64,000 nt of DNA from Streptomyces sp. TS71-3 (GTDB lineage Bacteria; Actinomycetota; Actinomycetes; Streptomycetales; Streptomycetaceae): assembly GCF_018327685.1 (NCBI RefSeq), contig NZ_BNEL01000001.1:62001-126000 (forward strand). Reading direction: 5' to 3'. Positions 34,056 to 43,793 of this stretch are shown here, in pieces. The translations under genes and the position numbers were made by a program. The notes under the pieces were generated by a model, which saw only the letters and a program-made list of their open reading frames with translations, had not been told where the DNA came from and searched no databases. The first letter of the stretch is position 1; each line of letters begins with the position of its first letter.

Positions 34056-35894
34056 ATGAGTGTGGAGACCAGAACGCCCCGCACCCGCGCAAGGGACAGC
34101 TCGTCCGGATTCGACGACGCGCCCGCGCTGACCATGGTGAAGGTGCACTCGGACCCGGCGCAGATCGTCGTCGATCACGCCAGCTTCCGCGTGCACTTCC
34201 CCACGGCCCAGCCCGCCAGGTCGCCCCGGGTCGCCCGGTACCTGTCCGCGACCGCGGCGCACTCGGCCACGCTGGGCGCCCCCGGGCACTCCCCGGGGCT
34301 CGCCGGCCCGGCCGGGCACCCGCCCGCCCTGAGCGGCGCGATCGTACGCCGCCGCGGCCCCCTGGCCCGCGGCGGCGCCCCCGCCCCCGGCGACCCGGTC
34401 GCCTCCGGACTCCTCCAGACGGTCGCCACCGGCCTGCGGCCCGGCGGCGGCCCGGCCGGACACGACCCGGGCGCCACCCAGGTCATCCCGCGCATCGACA
34501 TCGACGCCGACACGGCCGCGACCCCGATGCCCCGGGGCTCCGACGGGACCGGCACCCGGCTGCTCCCGCAGATGCGCCCGGCGAGCGGCCCCTACACGGG
34601 GCGGCCCGGCCCCGGCAGGCCGGGCGCCCCCGGCACCGGCCGCGGTGATCGCGACGTCCACGAGGGCGGCGACCACGGGGGCTACGACGACGGTCACGGC
34701 CGCGGCCGGGCGCCGTACGAGACCGGCGAGTACGCCGAGTACGCCGACGACGCCGAGTACGGCGAGTACGGCGAGTACGACGAGTACGGCGACTACGCGG
34801 ACGACGCCCACGGGGCGGACGGGTACGACGAGGCCGACGGGTACGGGGAGGACCGGCGCGGAGCCGATCGCGCCCGGCGCCGCGGCACCGAGCCCGTACG
34901 GCACGCGTACTACCCCGGCCGCAGGATGAACCTGGGCGTCGTCCTCCTCCCGCTGCGCGTCTTCCTCGGTTTCATCTCGCTCTACGCCGGGATGAGCAAG
35001 CTCTGCGACCCCGCCTACTTCGACGCGGGCGAGCGGGGCAGCCTGGTGAAGGGGCTGCACGCCCTGCACCCGTGGGCGCTCGCGGAACCGCTGCGGGACT
35101 TCGCCCTCCAGCACCCCGTCGGCGCCGGGCTGACCGTGGCGTTCCTCCAGGTCATCGTCGGCGTGCTGACGATGCTCGGACTCTGGCAGCGGGTGGTGGC
35201 GGCGGTCGGCGCGCTGCTGTCGGCGGCCCTGCTCGTCACGGTGAGCTGGCACAGCGCGCCCGGGTACGGCGCGCCGGACATCATCTACCTCGCCGCCTGG
35301 TCCCCGCTGATCATCGCGGGTGCACCGGTGTACTCGGTCGACGGCCGGCTCTCCTCGGAGGCATGGCGCACCCTCGGCCCGCGCGCGGAGCTGTGGGAGC
35401 TGCGCCGCCGCGTACTGCGCCGGGGCACGCTCATCGCGGGCCTGGTGACCGGACTCACCTTCCTGGTCGGTGCGCTGCTCGGCGGTGCGGTGCGCGACAC
35501 CGACCGGGTCACCGTGCCCGGCCCCGGCGAGGCCCCGCGGAACGAGCTTCCGGGTTCTCCGCTGCCGCAGGAGCCGGGTGCCCAGGAGAGCAGCAGCCCC
35601 GCCGCCTCCGGTTCGCCCACTCGGGGTTCCTCCGCCGGCCCGTCGAAGTCGGCCACGGCCGGCTCCGCCGGCGCAACTGCCTCGGCGGGCACCGGCCGGC
35701 CCAGCACCTCCCAGGCCACCGGCGGCGCCCCGACCCCCCACCACCCGGCCCCACCGGCACCCCCCGCCGCCACGTCCGGCCCGTCATCCACCGGCGGCTC
35801 GGCCTCGGCGGGCACCACGACGTCGGGCACCTCAGGCACGGGTTCCGGAGACAACGCGGACTCGGGCGGCTTGGTGGGCGGCCTGCTGGGCTGA
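34056..35894 (+). CDS. DoxX family membrane protein with large low-complexity arms
   Basis: 612 residues. Residues 1-280 are disordered and include an acidic Tyr-rich repeat (EYAEYADDAEYGEYGEYDEY). Residues 290-490 hold the DoxX core: LGVVLLPLRVFLGFISLYAG, then MSKLCDPAYF, VAFLQVIVGVLTMLGLWQRV, VAAVGALLSAALLVTVSW and IIYLAAWSPLIIAGAPVYSV. A further membrane segment (LIAGLVTGLTFLVGALLGGA) and a Ser/Thr/Gly/Pro-rich tail follow. DoxX proteins are linked to thiol redox and quinone-associated membrane complexes; the role here is unknown. Confidence 0.85.
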   Translation: MSVETRTPRTRARDSSSGFDDAPALTMVKVHSDPAQIVVDHASFRVHFPTAQPARSPRVARYLSATAAHSATLGAPGHSPGLAGPAGHPPALSGAIVRRRGPLARGGAPAPGDPVASGLLQTVATGLRPGGGPAGHDPGATQVIPRIDIDADTAATPMPRGSDGTGTRLLPQMRPASGPYTGRPGPGRPGAPGTGRGDRDVHEGGDHGGYDDGHGRGRAPYETGEYAEYADDAEYGEYGEYDEYGDYADDAHGADGYDEADGYGEDRRGADRARRRGTEPVRHAYYPGRRMNLGVVLLPLRVFLGFISLYAGMSKLCDPAYFDAGERGSLVKGLHALHPWALAEPLRDFALQHPVGAGLTVAFLQVIVGVLTMLGLWQRVVAAVGALLSAALLVTVSWHSAPGYGAPDIIYLAAWSPLIIAGAPVYSVDGRLSSEAWRTLGPRAELWELRRRVLRRGTLIAGLVTGLTFLVGALLGGAVRDTDRVTVPGPGEAPRNELPGSPLPQEPGAQESSSPAASGSPTRGSSAGPSKSATAGSAGATASAGTGRPSTSQATGGAPTPHHPAPPAPPAATSGPSSTGGSASAGTTTSGTSGTGSGDNADSGGLVGGLLG

Positions 35895-35983
35895 CCGAAC
35901 TTGCCGGAACGCAGGGGCCCGACCTCGTAAGGGGAGGACGGGCCTCCTGCCATGTGAGGGGTACCAGGAGATACGGGCCCGAG

Positions 35984-36370
35984 GTCAGCCACGGGCGCCC
36001 TGATAGGGGCGCGGGGAACTGCGCGAGAAGCGACGATGACGCGCGGAAGATCAACGACCGGAGTCCGCTGAGGCCGCGGGTGGGGGCTGGGCCGCGAGGG
36101 GCCACCGGTCGTCCGCACGGCAGCCGCGGTGAGGGTCATGCAGGCCCGACGTCGGCCACGGGCGCCCTGATAGGGGCGCGGGGAACTGCGCGAGAAGCGA
36201 CGATGACGCGCGGAAGATCAACGACCGGAGTCCGCTGAGGCCGCGGGTGGGGGCTGGGCCGCGAGGGGCCACCGATCGTCCGCACGGCAGCCGCGGTGAG
36301 GGTCATGCAGGCCCGACGTCGGCCACGGGCGCCCTGATAGGGGCGCGGGGAACTGCGCGAGAAGCCACGA
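35984..36370. repeat. 167-bp tandem repeat carrying module A
   Basis: Two near-identical 167-bp units (35984-36150, 36151-36317) and a partial third to about 36370. Each begins GTCRGCCACGGGCGCCCTGA and contains GGGGCGCGGGGAACTGCGCG. It lies between the convergent ends of the DoxX and nucleotidyltransferase genes; nothing else is visible in the 35895-36540 gap. Confidence 0.93.
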
Positions 36371-36540
36371 CGCACCCGCAGAAGGCCAACGACCCAGGAT
36401 CCGCGGACGCCGGGGGCGGGAAGGCCGAAAGGCCACCGAGGACCACCCCGGCCGGCGACCGGACAACCGCTGCCGCCAAGGCACCGTAGCCCGGGCAAGG
36501 GAGACAGAGGGCCGACCCTCACGGTGCGCACCGAGCCGGG

Positions 36541-37272
36541 TCAGCGCCGCGTAGCGGCCAACTCCTCCGCCGCCTCACTCAGATCCTTCGCCGTATCGAT
36601 CGCCCGCCAGTACGCCCCTTGAGGAATGGGATACCCGGCAAGACGCCGCGTACGGGCCAGCCCCGGAAACGTCGTCCGCTCATGGTCCCCGCGATCCGGA
36701 AGAAGCGCGGTGAACTCCGCGGCGAACACGTACACCCCGGCGTTGATCAGATAGGGCGACGGCGGCGCCTCGATGAAGTCGGTGATGTGCCCGAACGCGT
36801 CCGTCTCGACGGCCCCCCACGGAATCCGCGGCCGCGCCAGCGCGAGCGTCGCCGCCGCGGCACGCTCCGCGTGGAACGCCGCCATCTCGCGCAGCGAGAA
36901 ACGCGTCCAGATGTCGCCGTTCGTCGCGTACCACGGCAGATCGGGGTGCGGCAGATGAGCGGCCGCGTACTTCAGACCGCCACCGCGCCCCAGCGGCTCG
37001 CGCTCCACGACGGTGGTCACGCGCAGCGGGAGGTCCGCCTTGGCCAGCCACTCCTGGAGCACCTCGGCGAGATGGCCGCAGGAGACCACCGCGTCGGTGA
37101 CGCCCTCCTCGGCGAGCCAGGCCAGCTGGTGGCCGATGATCGGCGTTCCGGTGCCGGGGATCTCCACCATCGGCTTCGGACGGTCATCGGTGTAGGGGCG
37201 CAGCCGCGAGCCCTGCCCACCCGCCAGGACGACGGCCTGCGTGGGCGGTGGGAGGGCGTGTGGATCGGTCAT
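36541..37272 (-). CDS. Sugar-1-phosphate nucleotidyltransferase
   Basis: 243 residues from ATG 37272. N-terminal nucleotide-binding signature QAVVLAGGQGSRLRPYTDDR with PKPMVEI, then GHQLAWLAEEGVTDAVVSCG, GGGLKYAAAHL, NGDIWTRFSL (metal-binding Asp) and INAGVYVFA. This is the short NTP_transferase form (GDP-mannose or dTDP-glucose pyrophosphorylase type, no C-terminal left-handed helix domain). Sugar and nucleotide are not determinable. Leaderless promoter (TACGCT, 6 nt). The small anchored protein lies upstream. Confidence 0.88.
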   Translation of the reverse strand: MTDPHALPPPTQAVVLAGGQGSRLRPYTDDRPKPMVEIPGTGTPIIGHQLAWLAEEGVTDAVVSCGHLAEVLQEWLAKADLPLRVTTVVEREPLGRGGGLKYAAAHLPHPDLPWYATNGDIWTRFSLREMAAFHAERAAAATLALARPRIPWGAVETDAFGHITDFIEAPPSPYLINAGVYVFAAEFTALLPDRGDHERTTFPGLARTRRLAGYPIPQGAYWRAIDTAKDLSEAAEELAATRR

Positions 37273-37278
37273 GCACGA

Positions 37279-37284
37279 AGCGTA
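37279..37284 (-). promoter_or_regulatory. -10 box of a leaderless promoter
   Basis: Minus-strand TACGCT, then TCGTGC and ATG 37272. Confidence 0.5.
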
Positions 37285-37333
37285 CGCAGCGGCGCGCGGT
37301 GGTGAGGAGGGGCACCCGGCGCGCCGCGCGGGC

Positions 37334-37771
37334 TCACTGCTGTGCGGCCACCCCGGCCGCGAAGGACGTGTCGCAGACCGGACGGGCGTACCGCTGCGCG
37401 CGGACGGGACCGTAGGTCTGGACGGCGGCGCGGCCCAGGGCGCGGGCGATGGAGCCGCAGTGCTGGGCAAGCGAGGGGCGGTCGTGCACGGCCTGCTGGA
37501 GGTGTGTGAGGGCCGTGCCCGGGTCCTTCTCGCGGACTTCGAGCAGCAGCCGGTCGCGCAGCACGTCCTGCGCGGGGCGCGCGGCGGCACCCGACGCGAC
37601 GGAGGACGAGGACGCGGTGAGGACCGAGTCCCGGGGCGCGCCCGACCAGTTGACGCGGGTGACCGCGAGGGTGCCGGACAGCACCAGGACAACGGGCAGG
37701 ACGAGAGCGAGGGAGCGGCCGATCCGGCGGGCCGGGCCGCGCCGCGGCAGGGGTTTGGCGAAGTGCGTCAC
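37334..37771 (-). CDS. Membrane-anchored protein of unknown function
   Basis: 145 residues from GTG 37771. A basic N-terminus (KPLPRRGPARRIGRS) precedes one hydrophobic segment (LALVLPVVLVLSGTLAVT), suggesting a signal anchor. The extracytoplasmic part has LRDRLLLEVREKDPGTALTH and two Cys (QHCGSIARAL, PVCDTSF) that could pair. Family not recognised. Leaderless -10 TACGCT 7 nt before the start. Confidence 0.7.
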   Translation of the reverse strand: MTHFAKPLPRRGPARRIGRSLALVLPVVLVLSGTLAVTRVNWSGAPRDSVLTASSSSVASGAAARPAQDVLRDRLLLEVREKDPGTALTHLQQAVHDRPSLAQHCGSIARALGRAAVQTYGPVRAQRYARPVCDTSFAAGVAAQQ

Positions 37772-37778
37772 GGCTGTG

Positions 37779-37784
37779 AGCGTA
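37779..37784 (-). promoter_or_regulatory. -10 box of a leaderless promoter
   Basis: Minus-strand TACGCT, then CACAGCC and GTG 37771. Confidence 0.5.
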
Positions 37785-37996
37785 GCGCTCGGTGGTGATT
37801 TGGCGACATTTAGTCACCCTCTAGGGGGACGAAATGCCCGAAAATTCTTGGCGGGAGTTGACGACGACGGTGAAGTCCCCTGGAGGCACCGGGGTTTGGC
37901 GGCGGGCCTACCGAACCCGGCCGGCCAGGCGAGGCGAGGGCCCTGGACTCTCCGCTCCGGGCGGGCGAGGGCGCGGCGCGCTGGCTCCGGGCAACG

Positions 37997-38033
37997 CGAG
38001 GGGCCCCGCACCGGCACGGTGCGGGGCCCCTCG
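37997..38033 (-). terminator. msiK terminator
   Basis: Perfect 16-bp stem CGAGGGGCCCCGCACC / GGTGCGGGGCCCCTCG with a 5-nt loop, 59 bp after the msiK stop. Confidence 0.85.
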
Positions 38034-38091
38034 GCCGAGTGGACCGAACGCTGGTCGCCCAGGGCGCCAGGCGGCTCGGTTGCCCGGTCGC

Positions 38092-39228
<1,137 letters not shown>

Positions 39229-39359
39229 GGCGCGTGATTCCCTTCACCGGCAGGAACGTGCCGGACGATCCGAGTAAAGGGGCGACCGTGCCGGAGGGGC
39301 GCTCCGCCGCGGCGACCACTTGTGAGGTTGTGACTGCTGTGTCGCAGTAAGACGACCGC

Positions 39360-39375
39360 ACTGGTGTAGGCCATC
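39360..39375. promoter_or_regulatory. dre-like site upstream of msiK
   Basis: ACTGGTGTAGGCCATC matches 12 of 16 positions of the DasR-type dyad ACTGGTCTAGACCACT, about 130 bp upstream of msiK. DasR control of sugar uptake makes this plausible; the match is imperfect. Confidence 0.35.
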
Positions 39376-39481
39376 TGTGCGAACGTGAACCGGACGTTAC
39401 ATGCCGGTCATGCGTTCTGTCAGCACTCCGTCGACCATGAACTTCGACGAAATTTTCGACGGGCCCACCTCCCGGGCTGGG

Positions 39482-39487
39482 TACACT
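39482..39487 (+). promoter_or_regulatory. -10 box of the tRNA-Thr promoter
   Basis: TACACT, 9 bp before the tRNA 5' end. No clear -35 box. Confidence 0.35.
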
Positions 39488-39496
39488 GCTCGGGCT

Positions 39497-39570
39497 GCCT
39501 CCTTAGCTCAGATGGCCAGAGCAACGCACTTGTAATGCGTAGGTCGTCGGTTCGAATCCGACAGGGGGCT
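39497..39570 (+). tRNA. tRNA-Thr (TGT anticodon)
   Basis: Full cloverleaf: acceptor GCCTCCT / AGGGGGC (one T-G pair), D-stem GCTC / GAGC, anticodon stem ACGCA / TGCGT with loop CTTGTAA (anticodon TGT at 39531-39533), variable AGGTC, T-arm GTCGG-TTCGAAT-CCGAC, discriminator T. The 3' CCA is not encoded. It decodes ACA and probably other ACN codons. A T-tailed hairpin follows. Confidence 0.97.
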
Positions 39571-39600
39571 CTGGCTCTGACCAGGTAATACGGTGCGAAC

Positions 39601-39631
39601 AAAGGGCCCCGCGGAGATCGCGGGGCCTTTT
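39601..39631 (+). terminator. Rho-independent terminator after tRNA-Thr
   Basis: AAAGGGCCCCGCG-GAGAT-CGCGGGGCCTTTT hairpin with a T-run, one of the few T-tailed terminators in the window. Confidence 0.85.
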
Positions 39632-39825
39632 GTGGCGGGCGAACGGGAACGCACTGGGAACACCGCGTCACGCAGCGTCCCCGTCCCGGTTGGGCGCGCC
39701 CTGCCTGCCCTCGTCCCTCTCGCCGGCCTCCTGCCCTCCCCTGCCGGCTCCGGCCATCCGGGTCGGGCAGCTCGCCGGCTCACGGTGAACCGCTCTCGTG
39801 GAGCCCGGCCGCCTCGGCGGGAGAG

Positions 39826-40296
39826 TCAGCCCTTCTGCTTTCCCGCCGCGACGAAGCAGGTGGTGGCGACGTAGTACAGACGCTTCTGCCTGCTGGAAAG
39901 CGTGGCCCAGACGTTGCTCGTCTTCTTGCACGCGGTGTACTTGCCGCCGACCGCCTTTCCGCTCAGGCAGACGGTTGCCCCCTTGCGGACGGTGCCGATG
40001 ACGGCCGCGCCTGTCGACGGCGTCGAGCGGATGTTCACGTCCGTCGTGGCCCGGAGGAGTTTGCACGCCGCCGTCGATGATCCGGTCTGGGCGCCGGCCG
40101 GGCTGAGGGTGGCCCAGTCGTCGGCCGGGCTGACGGTAATCCAGTCGTCGGCCGGGACGACGGTCGGCCTACCGTCGCTCACGGGTGTTCCAGAGACGTG
40201 GCCATCGGCCGAAACGGCCACCGCCGGGATCTCCACCGCGGCGGACAGCGCGGCCGCAAGGGCACAGACGACAAAGGCGCGCCGGTAACGCAGCAT
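39826..40296 (-). CDS. Exported SH3-like domain protein
   Basis: 156 residues from ATG 40296 (AAAGGGG 8 nt upstream), preferred over ATG 40314. Signal peptide RYRRAFVVCALAAALSAAVE with an Ala-rich cleavage region. Residues 40-65 repeat PADDWITVSPADDWATLSPA. The C-terminal part is a bacterial SH3-like domain: VNIRSTPSTGAAVIGTVRKG, ATVCLSGKAVGGKYTACKK, with four Cys. These domains often bind cell-wall peptides. Role unknown. Confidence 0.78.
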   Translation of the reverse strand: MLRYRRAFVVCALAAALSAAVEIPAVAVSADGHVSGTPVSDGRPTVVPADDWITVSPADDWATLSPAGAQTGSSTAACKLLRATTDVNIRSTPSTGAAVIGTVRKGATVCLSGKAVGGKYTACKKTSNVWATLSSRQKRLYYVATTCFVAAGKQKG

Positions 40297-40526
40297 GAGG
40301 CGAACCCCTTTCATGTCCAGGTTGCCTTACCTGAGCGGGCAACATGGGCCCAGCTTCTCCGGCACGGGCGGGGGTTGTCTTTGCCATGGAGTATCCATTT
40401 CCTTGGCACTCCGTCCACGAGGTGAGGTCGGGGAGAAATCGCCGAGCTCTTTCGATAACGCGACGCGCGTTCGATTCACGGTGTTTCCGTGTGCCCATCC
40501 TTCTGCCCGCTGGGTCTGCACGCCCC

Positions 40527-41477
40527 TCAACGCTGCCGTTCTTCTCGGGGGGTGATGCCATATGCGGTGCGGTAGGAGCGGGTGAAGTCGGCGTGGCTCC
40601 TGAAGCCCCAGCGGGTGGCGATGGCATGGATGGGAATGGTGGCCAGCGCGGGGTCGGAGAGATCGCGACGGGCGCCTTCGAGGCGTTGGCGCCGTATGAG
40701 GGCGGCGATCGTGATGCTCTCGCTTTTGAAGAGACGGTGCAGGTGGCTGAGGGATATGTGATGTGCGGCAGCGATCGTTCCGGGACTCAGGTCGGGCTCG
40801 TGCAGATGCTGGCGAACGAACTCCTTGATCCGCAGGGTGAGCGTGTGCTGACGCGTCTCCGGGGTGAGGGCGTCGGTGGCTTCCAGGTGGTGGGCCAGGG
40901 TCGCGGACAGCAGGTCGATCAGGACGGTCCCCAAACGGGCCCTGTCAGAAGGCGGGTAGGGGGTGGTGTCCTGGGCGAGGCGGGTGAGGAACCCCGCGAG
41001 CAGGGCTCCGATGCCTTCCTGCCCGGGCAGCGGTTGCGTGAGCAGATGTTGTGTCAGGTCCCGTGACACGGGCACCAGAACTCTGGGGATTTCGAGCGCC
41101 ACTCCTACGCTGTGGCTGAGAATATGGCATTCGTAGGGCTGCGAGGTGTCGACAACGGTCATCTCACCGGGGCCCTGCACGGTCTCCCGACCGGCCTGGA
41201 CAATGCCGATATTCCCCTGTAGTAAAAATTGCAGGTGGTAATATTCGGGATCCGATCTCCGGATCAGCCTCGGTGTACGCCGGAAACTCATCGACTGTAA
41301 CGAAGTCGGCCACACGTAGGGCGCGCCGAACTCCATCAGACGCATCTCGGCCCGAAAGTCACCGGCGTGGCGGCTGGTCATCTCCGCAGGCCACATGGTG
41401 TTCGCCATGCACGCACACCAGTAGTCGAACCGATCCGCCTTCGGTACCTCGTCAGTCCGGAACAGTGTCCCGATCAT
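40527..41477 (-). CDS. AraC-family transcription regulator
   Basis: 316 residues from ATG 41477 (GGGGGAG just upstream; ATG 41489 is an alternative with no ribosome site). The N-terminal AraC-binding-like domain has LFRTDEVPKADRFDYWCACM, then SDPEYYHLQFLLQGNIGIVQ and GEMTVVDTSQPYECHI. The C-terminal double HTH has LSPGTIAAAHHISLSHLHRL, FKSESITIAALIRRQRLEGA and ATRWGFRSHADFTRSYRTAY. Ligand and targets unknown; no adjacent operon on the same strand points to them. Confidence 0.9.
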   Translation of the reverse strand: MIGTLFRTDEVPKADRFDYWCACMANTMWPAEMTSRHAGDFRAEMRLMEFGAPYVWPTSLQSMSFRRTPRLIRRSDPEYYHLQFLLQGNIGIVQAGRETVQGPGEMTVVDTSQPYECHILSHSVGVALEIPRVLVPVSRDLTQHLLTQPLPGQEGIGALLAGFLTRLAQDTTPYPPSDRARLGTVLIDLLSATLAHHLEATDALTPETRQHTLTLRIKEFVRQHLHEPDLSPGTIAAAHHISLSHLHRLFKSESITIAALIRRQRLEGARRDLSDPALATIPIHAIATRWGFRSHADFTRSYRTAYGITPREERQR

Positions 41478-41517
41478 TTTCTCCCCCATGTCGATCCATC
41501 AGACCGGCAGGGCAACA

Positions 41518-41902
41518 TGGTGGGCACACCGGACCAGGTAAGTATGTCGAAAGGAGACCAGCCGCGGATGGTGCACCGGGACGGCCACCGCTGGCACGAC
41601 GCCACCGGCCCGGTGAGCGGCATCAGCTCCGGTGGGATCACGGGTGACGGCCGCGGCGGGGTGTGGTTCTCCGGCGACCCCGACGGCTGGGAGGGCCCGC
41701 CCGTCTTCTGGCACTACGACGGCAGGCACTGGGCCCGGGTCGACGGCGCGCGCTGTCGTCCGGCGAGACCCGGTCGTACCAGGTCGACGACCTCGCCCCG
41801 ATCGGCCACACCGGCCGGGTCTGGGCGGTCGGCGGCTACGAGCTCGTCGTCGGCGAGCACTCCGCCGAGACGCACGAACTGATCGAGTACTCCGATCGCT
41901 GA
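41518..41902 (+). pseudogene. Frameshifted gene remnant
   Basis: Frame 1 reads VSGISSGGITGDGRGGVWFS, then GDPDGWEGPPVFWHYDGRHW and ARVDGARC. Near 41750-41758 coding sense shifts to another frame: LSSGETRSYQVDDLAPIGHT, GRVWAVGGYELVVGEHSAE, ending at 41902. Together these look like the C-terminus of one secreted, WD/kelch-like protein (repeated W-x-G and DG turns) with a one-base loss in the GCGCGCGC run. The N-terminal majority is absent. I do not recognise the exact family. Confidence 0.65.
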
Positions 41903-41966
41903 CTGATCGAGCACCCCGACCCGCCTACCGCGGCGGCACCGCCGAGCCGGTACAGCGGGTCGGGTG

Positions 41967-42512
41967 TCAGTTCCCGCCGAGGCCGCGCAGGAACGTGTCC
42001 ACGACCAGGTCGGCCGCCTGCGGGGGCTCGATGTCGGGGAACCGGTGGGCGACGCTGTCCACCAGGTCGTCGAGGACGGCCCGTACCCACGCCGGGGCGG
42101 CGCCGGGGCGCAGATAGCCCTCGCCGGCCGCGCGCTGGAGGAAGTCGTCCAGCCGTTTGCTCTGCTCCTGGCGCCGGACGCGGGCGCCGGAGTCCTGCTG
42201 CATCATGCGGCGCGTGTCGACCGGCCACTCACGGCTGACGGGGATGATCCCCTCCACGTAGCGGTGCAGGGCGACGGCGACCGGTGCCTCCGTGAGGCGC
42301 GCCTCGTCGAGGACCCGTTCCGCGGAGTCGAGCTTCGCCTGGAAGACGGCGCTGAGCAGGGCCTCGCGCGTGGCGAAGCGGCGGTGGACGGTGGTGCGGT
42401 CCACTCCCGCCGCGGTGGCGATCGCCGAGAGCGAGGTACTCGGGTCGTCCGCGAGCAGTCGGGCTCCGGTGCGCAGGACCGCGGTGAGGTTGCGTGCGGC
42501 GTCGGCTCTCAT
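41967..42512 (-). CDS. TetR-family transcription regulator
   Basis: 181 residues from ATG 42512. HTH LSAIATAAGVDRTTVHRRFA, then TREALLSAVFQAKLDSAERV. The C-terminal ligand domain is helical (RLDDFLQRAAGEGYLRPGAA, WVRAVLDDLVDSVAHRFPDI). It diverges from the SDR and aldehyde dehydrogenase genes; an 18-bp palindrome overlaps the SDR -35 box, so it most likely represses that pair and responds to a related substrate. Confidence 0.92.
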   Translation of the reverse strand: MRADAARNLTAVLRTGARLLADDPSTSLSAIATAAGVDRTTVHRRFATREALLSAVFQAKLDSAERVLDEARLTEAPVAVALHRYVEGIIPVSREWPVDTRRMMQQDSGARVRRQEQSKRLDDFLQRAAGEGYLRPGAAPAWVRAVLDDLVDSVAHRFPDIEPPQAADLVVDTFLRGLGGN

Positions 42513-42587
42513 GATCTCGTAAGTCTATCAATCAGTCGCAGTTAGTTCGCCATGCTCATCCCGAGTGAAGCGATACGGGCAATGAAA

Positions 42588-42605
42588 TGCAACATGAGTG
42601 TTGCA
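42588..42605. promoter_or_regulatory. Palindromic operator between tetR and SDR genes
   Basis: TGCAACATGAGTGTTGCA: perfect 7-bp arms TGCAACA / TGTTGCA with a 4-nt centre, overlapping the -35 box TTGCAG of the SDR promoter. Confidence 0.65.
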
Positions 42606-42628
42606 GTACATCGAAAATCCTCTACAGT
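42601..42628 (+). promoter_or_regulatory. SDR gene promoter
   Basis: -35 TTGCAG (42601-42606), 16-bp spacer, -10 TACAGT (42623-42628). Confidence 0.6.
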
Positions 42629-42705
42629 GGTCTCGTGGGCCCGTAAGGGTCCCGAGCGCACACGACGAGGCAGGACGACAGCGGGACGACATGAACAGGG
42701 ACGAC

Positions 42706-43602
42706 ATGACGAGGACCTTCCTGATCACCGGAGCCGCCGGTGGCCTCGGCGGGTGTCTGGTCGAGGCCGCTCTGCAGGCCGGGCACAACGTGCTGGCGAC
42801 GGACCTGGCAGCCGATGCCGTGGCGGTGCCCGACGGGTCGCGTGAGCGGTCGCGTGACCGGCTGCGGGTCCGCGAGGTGGACGTGACCCGCGCCGGCTCC
42901 GCACGCGAAGCGGTGGAGTACGCGGTCGGCGAGTTCGGTGGCCTGGACGTGCTGGTGAACAGCGCCGGCCACCGCAGCGTCGGTTCCATCGAGGACATGC
43001 CGGAGGACGAGTTCCGCCGGAACGTCGAGGTCAACTTCTTCGGCGCGGTCGCCATGGTGCGGGCCGCCCTGCCGGTGATGCGCCCCCGGCGTTCCGGCCG
43101 GATCGTGAACGTCTCCACGATCGGCGGCAGACGGGCCCAGCCGGGACTCGGCGCCTACCAGGCGTCCAAGTGGGCGCTGGGCGGCTTCACCGAGATCCTC
43201 GCCCGCGAGGTCGCACCGATCGGCATCCGCGCCACGCTGGTCGAGCCCGGAGGCATCCGGACACCGTGGGCGAGCGCCCCCATGCCGGTCCCGGACATCC
43301 ATGACGAGTACGACGAGACGGTCGGCGTCTTCGCCCGGACCTACCACGACAACCCGGACGTGCAGCGCGGCGATCCGGCACGGATGGCGCGCGTGATCCT
43401 CCGGGTCACCGCGGAACCGGAGCCTCCGACCCGGCTGCTGCTCGGCTCGGACGCGGCCTGGCTCGCGCCGCGGATCACCGAGGCCCGCGCGGCCGAGGAC
43501 GCCGCCTGGCGCGAGGTCAGCGTCTCCACCGACCTCGACGGACTCGGCGACTTCGCGGACACACCGGTGGCCCGGATGGTCCGCCCCGCCACGACCGGCT
43601 GA
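42706..43602 (+). CDS. Short-chain dehydrogenase/reductase
   Basis: 298 residues from ATG 42706 (AGGGA 4 nt upstream); ATG 42691 in the same frame is possible. Cofactor motif FLITGAAGGLGGCLVEAALQ (TGxxxGxG), VDVTRAGSAREAVEYAVGEF, NSAGHRS, and catalytic Ser-Tyr-Lys in VNVSTIGGRRAQPGLGAYQA and SKWALGG. This is a classical NAD(P)-dependent SDR of the oxidoreductase type with an Asp-ended second strand (ATDLAAD), favouring NAD. The aldehyde dehydrogenase downstream suggests sequential oxidation of an alcohol and aldehyde. Confidence 0.92.
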   Translation: MTRTFLITGAAGGLGGCLVEAALQAGHNVLATDLAADAVAVPDGSRERSRDRLRVREVDVTRAGSAREAVEYAVGEFGGLDVLVNSAGHRSVGSIEDMPEDEFRRNVEVNFFGAVAMVRAALPVMRPRRSGRIVNVSTIGGRRAQPGLGAYQASKWALGGFTEILAREVAPIGIRATLVEPGGIRTPWASAPMPVPDIHDEYDETVGVFARTYHDNPDVQRGDPARMARVILRVTAEPEPPTRLLLGSDAAWLAPRITEARAAEDAAWREVSVSTDLDGLGDFADTPVARMVRPATTG

Positions 43603-43793
43603 GCATGCGGCCACCAAGCGGTCACCAACTCGGCCTGAGCGCGCGGCCGCCAACGCGCACCGGCGCGCGGCCACCAGGTCACGCCGGGCCCGCGGCCGCC
43701 AGCTCACCCCGAACTTGACTACTGAACTTCACGACGAACTTCACGCTTCACGACGAACTTCGTGACGCACCTGACCAGAAGGAGACGACCAAC

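Noticed and set aside
39497..39570. tRNA-Thr as an island attachment site
   Set aside because: No duplicate of its 3' end is visible within the window.
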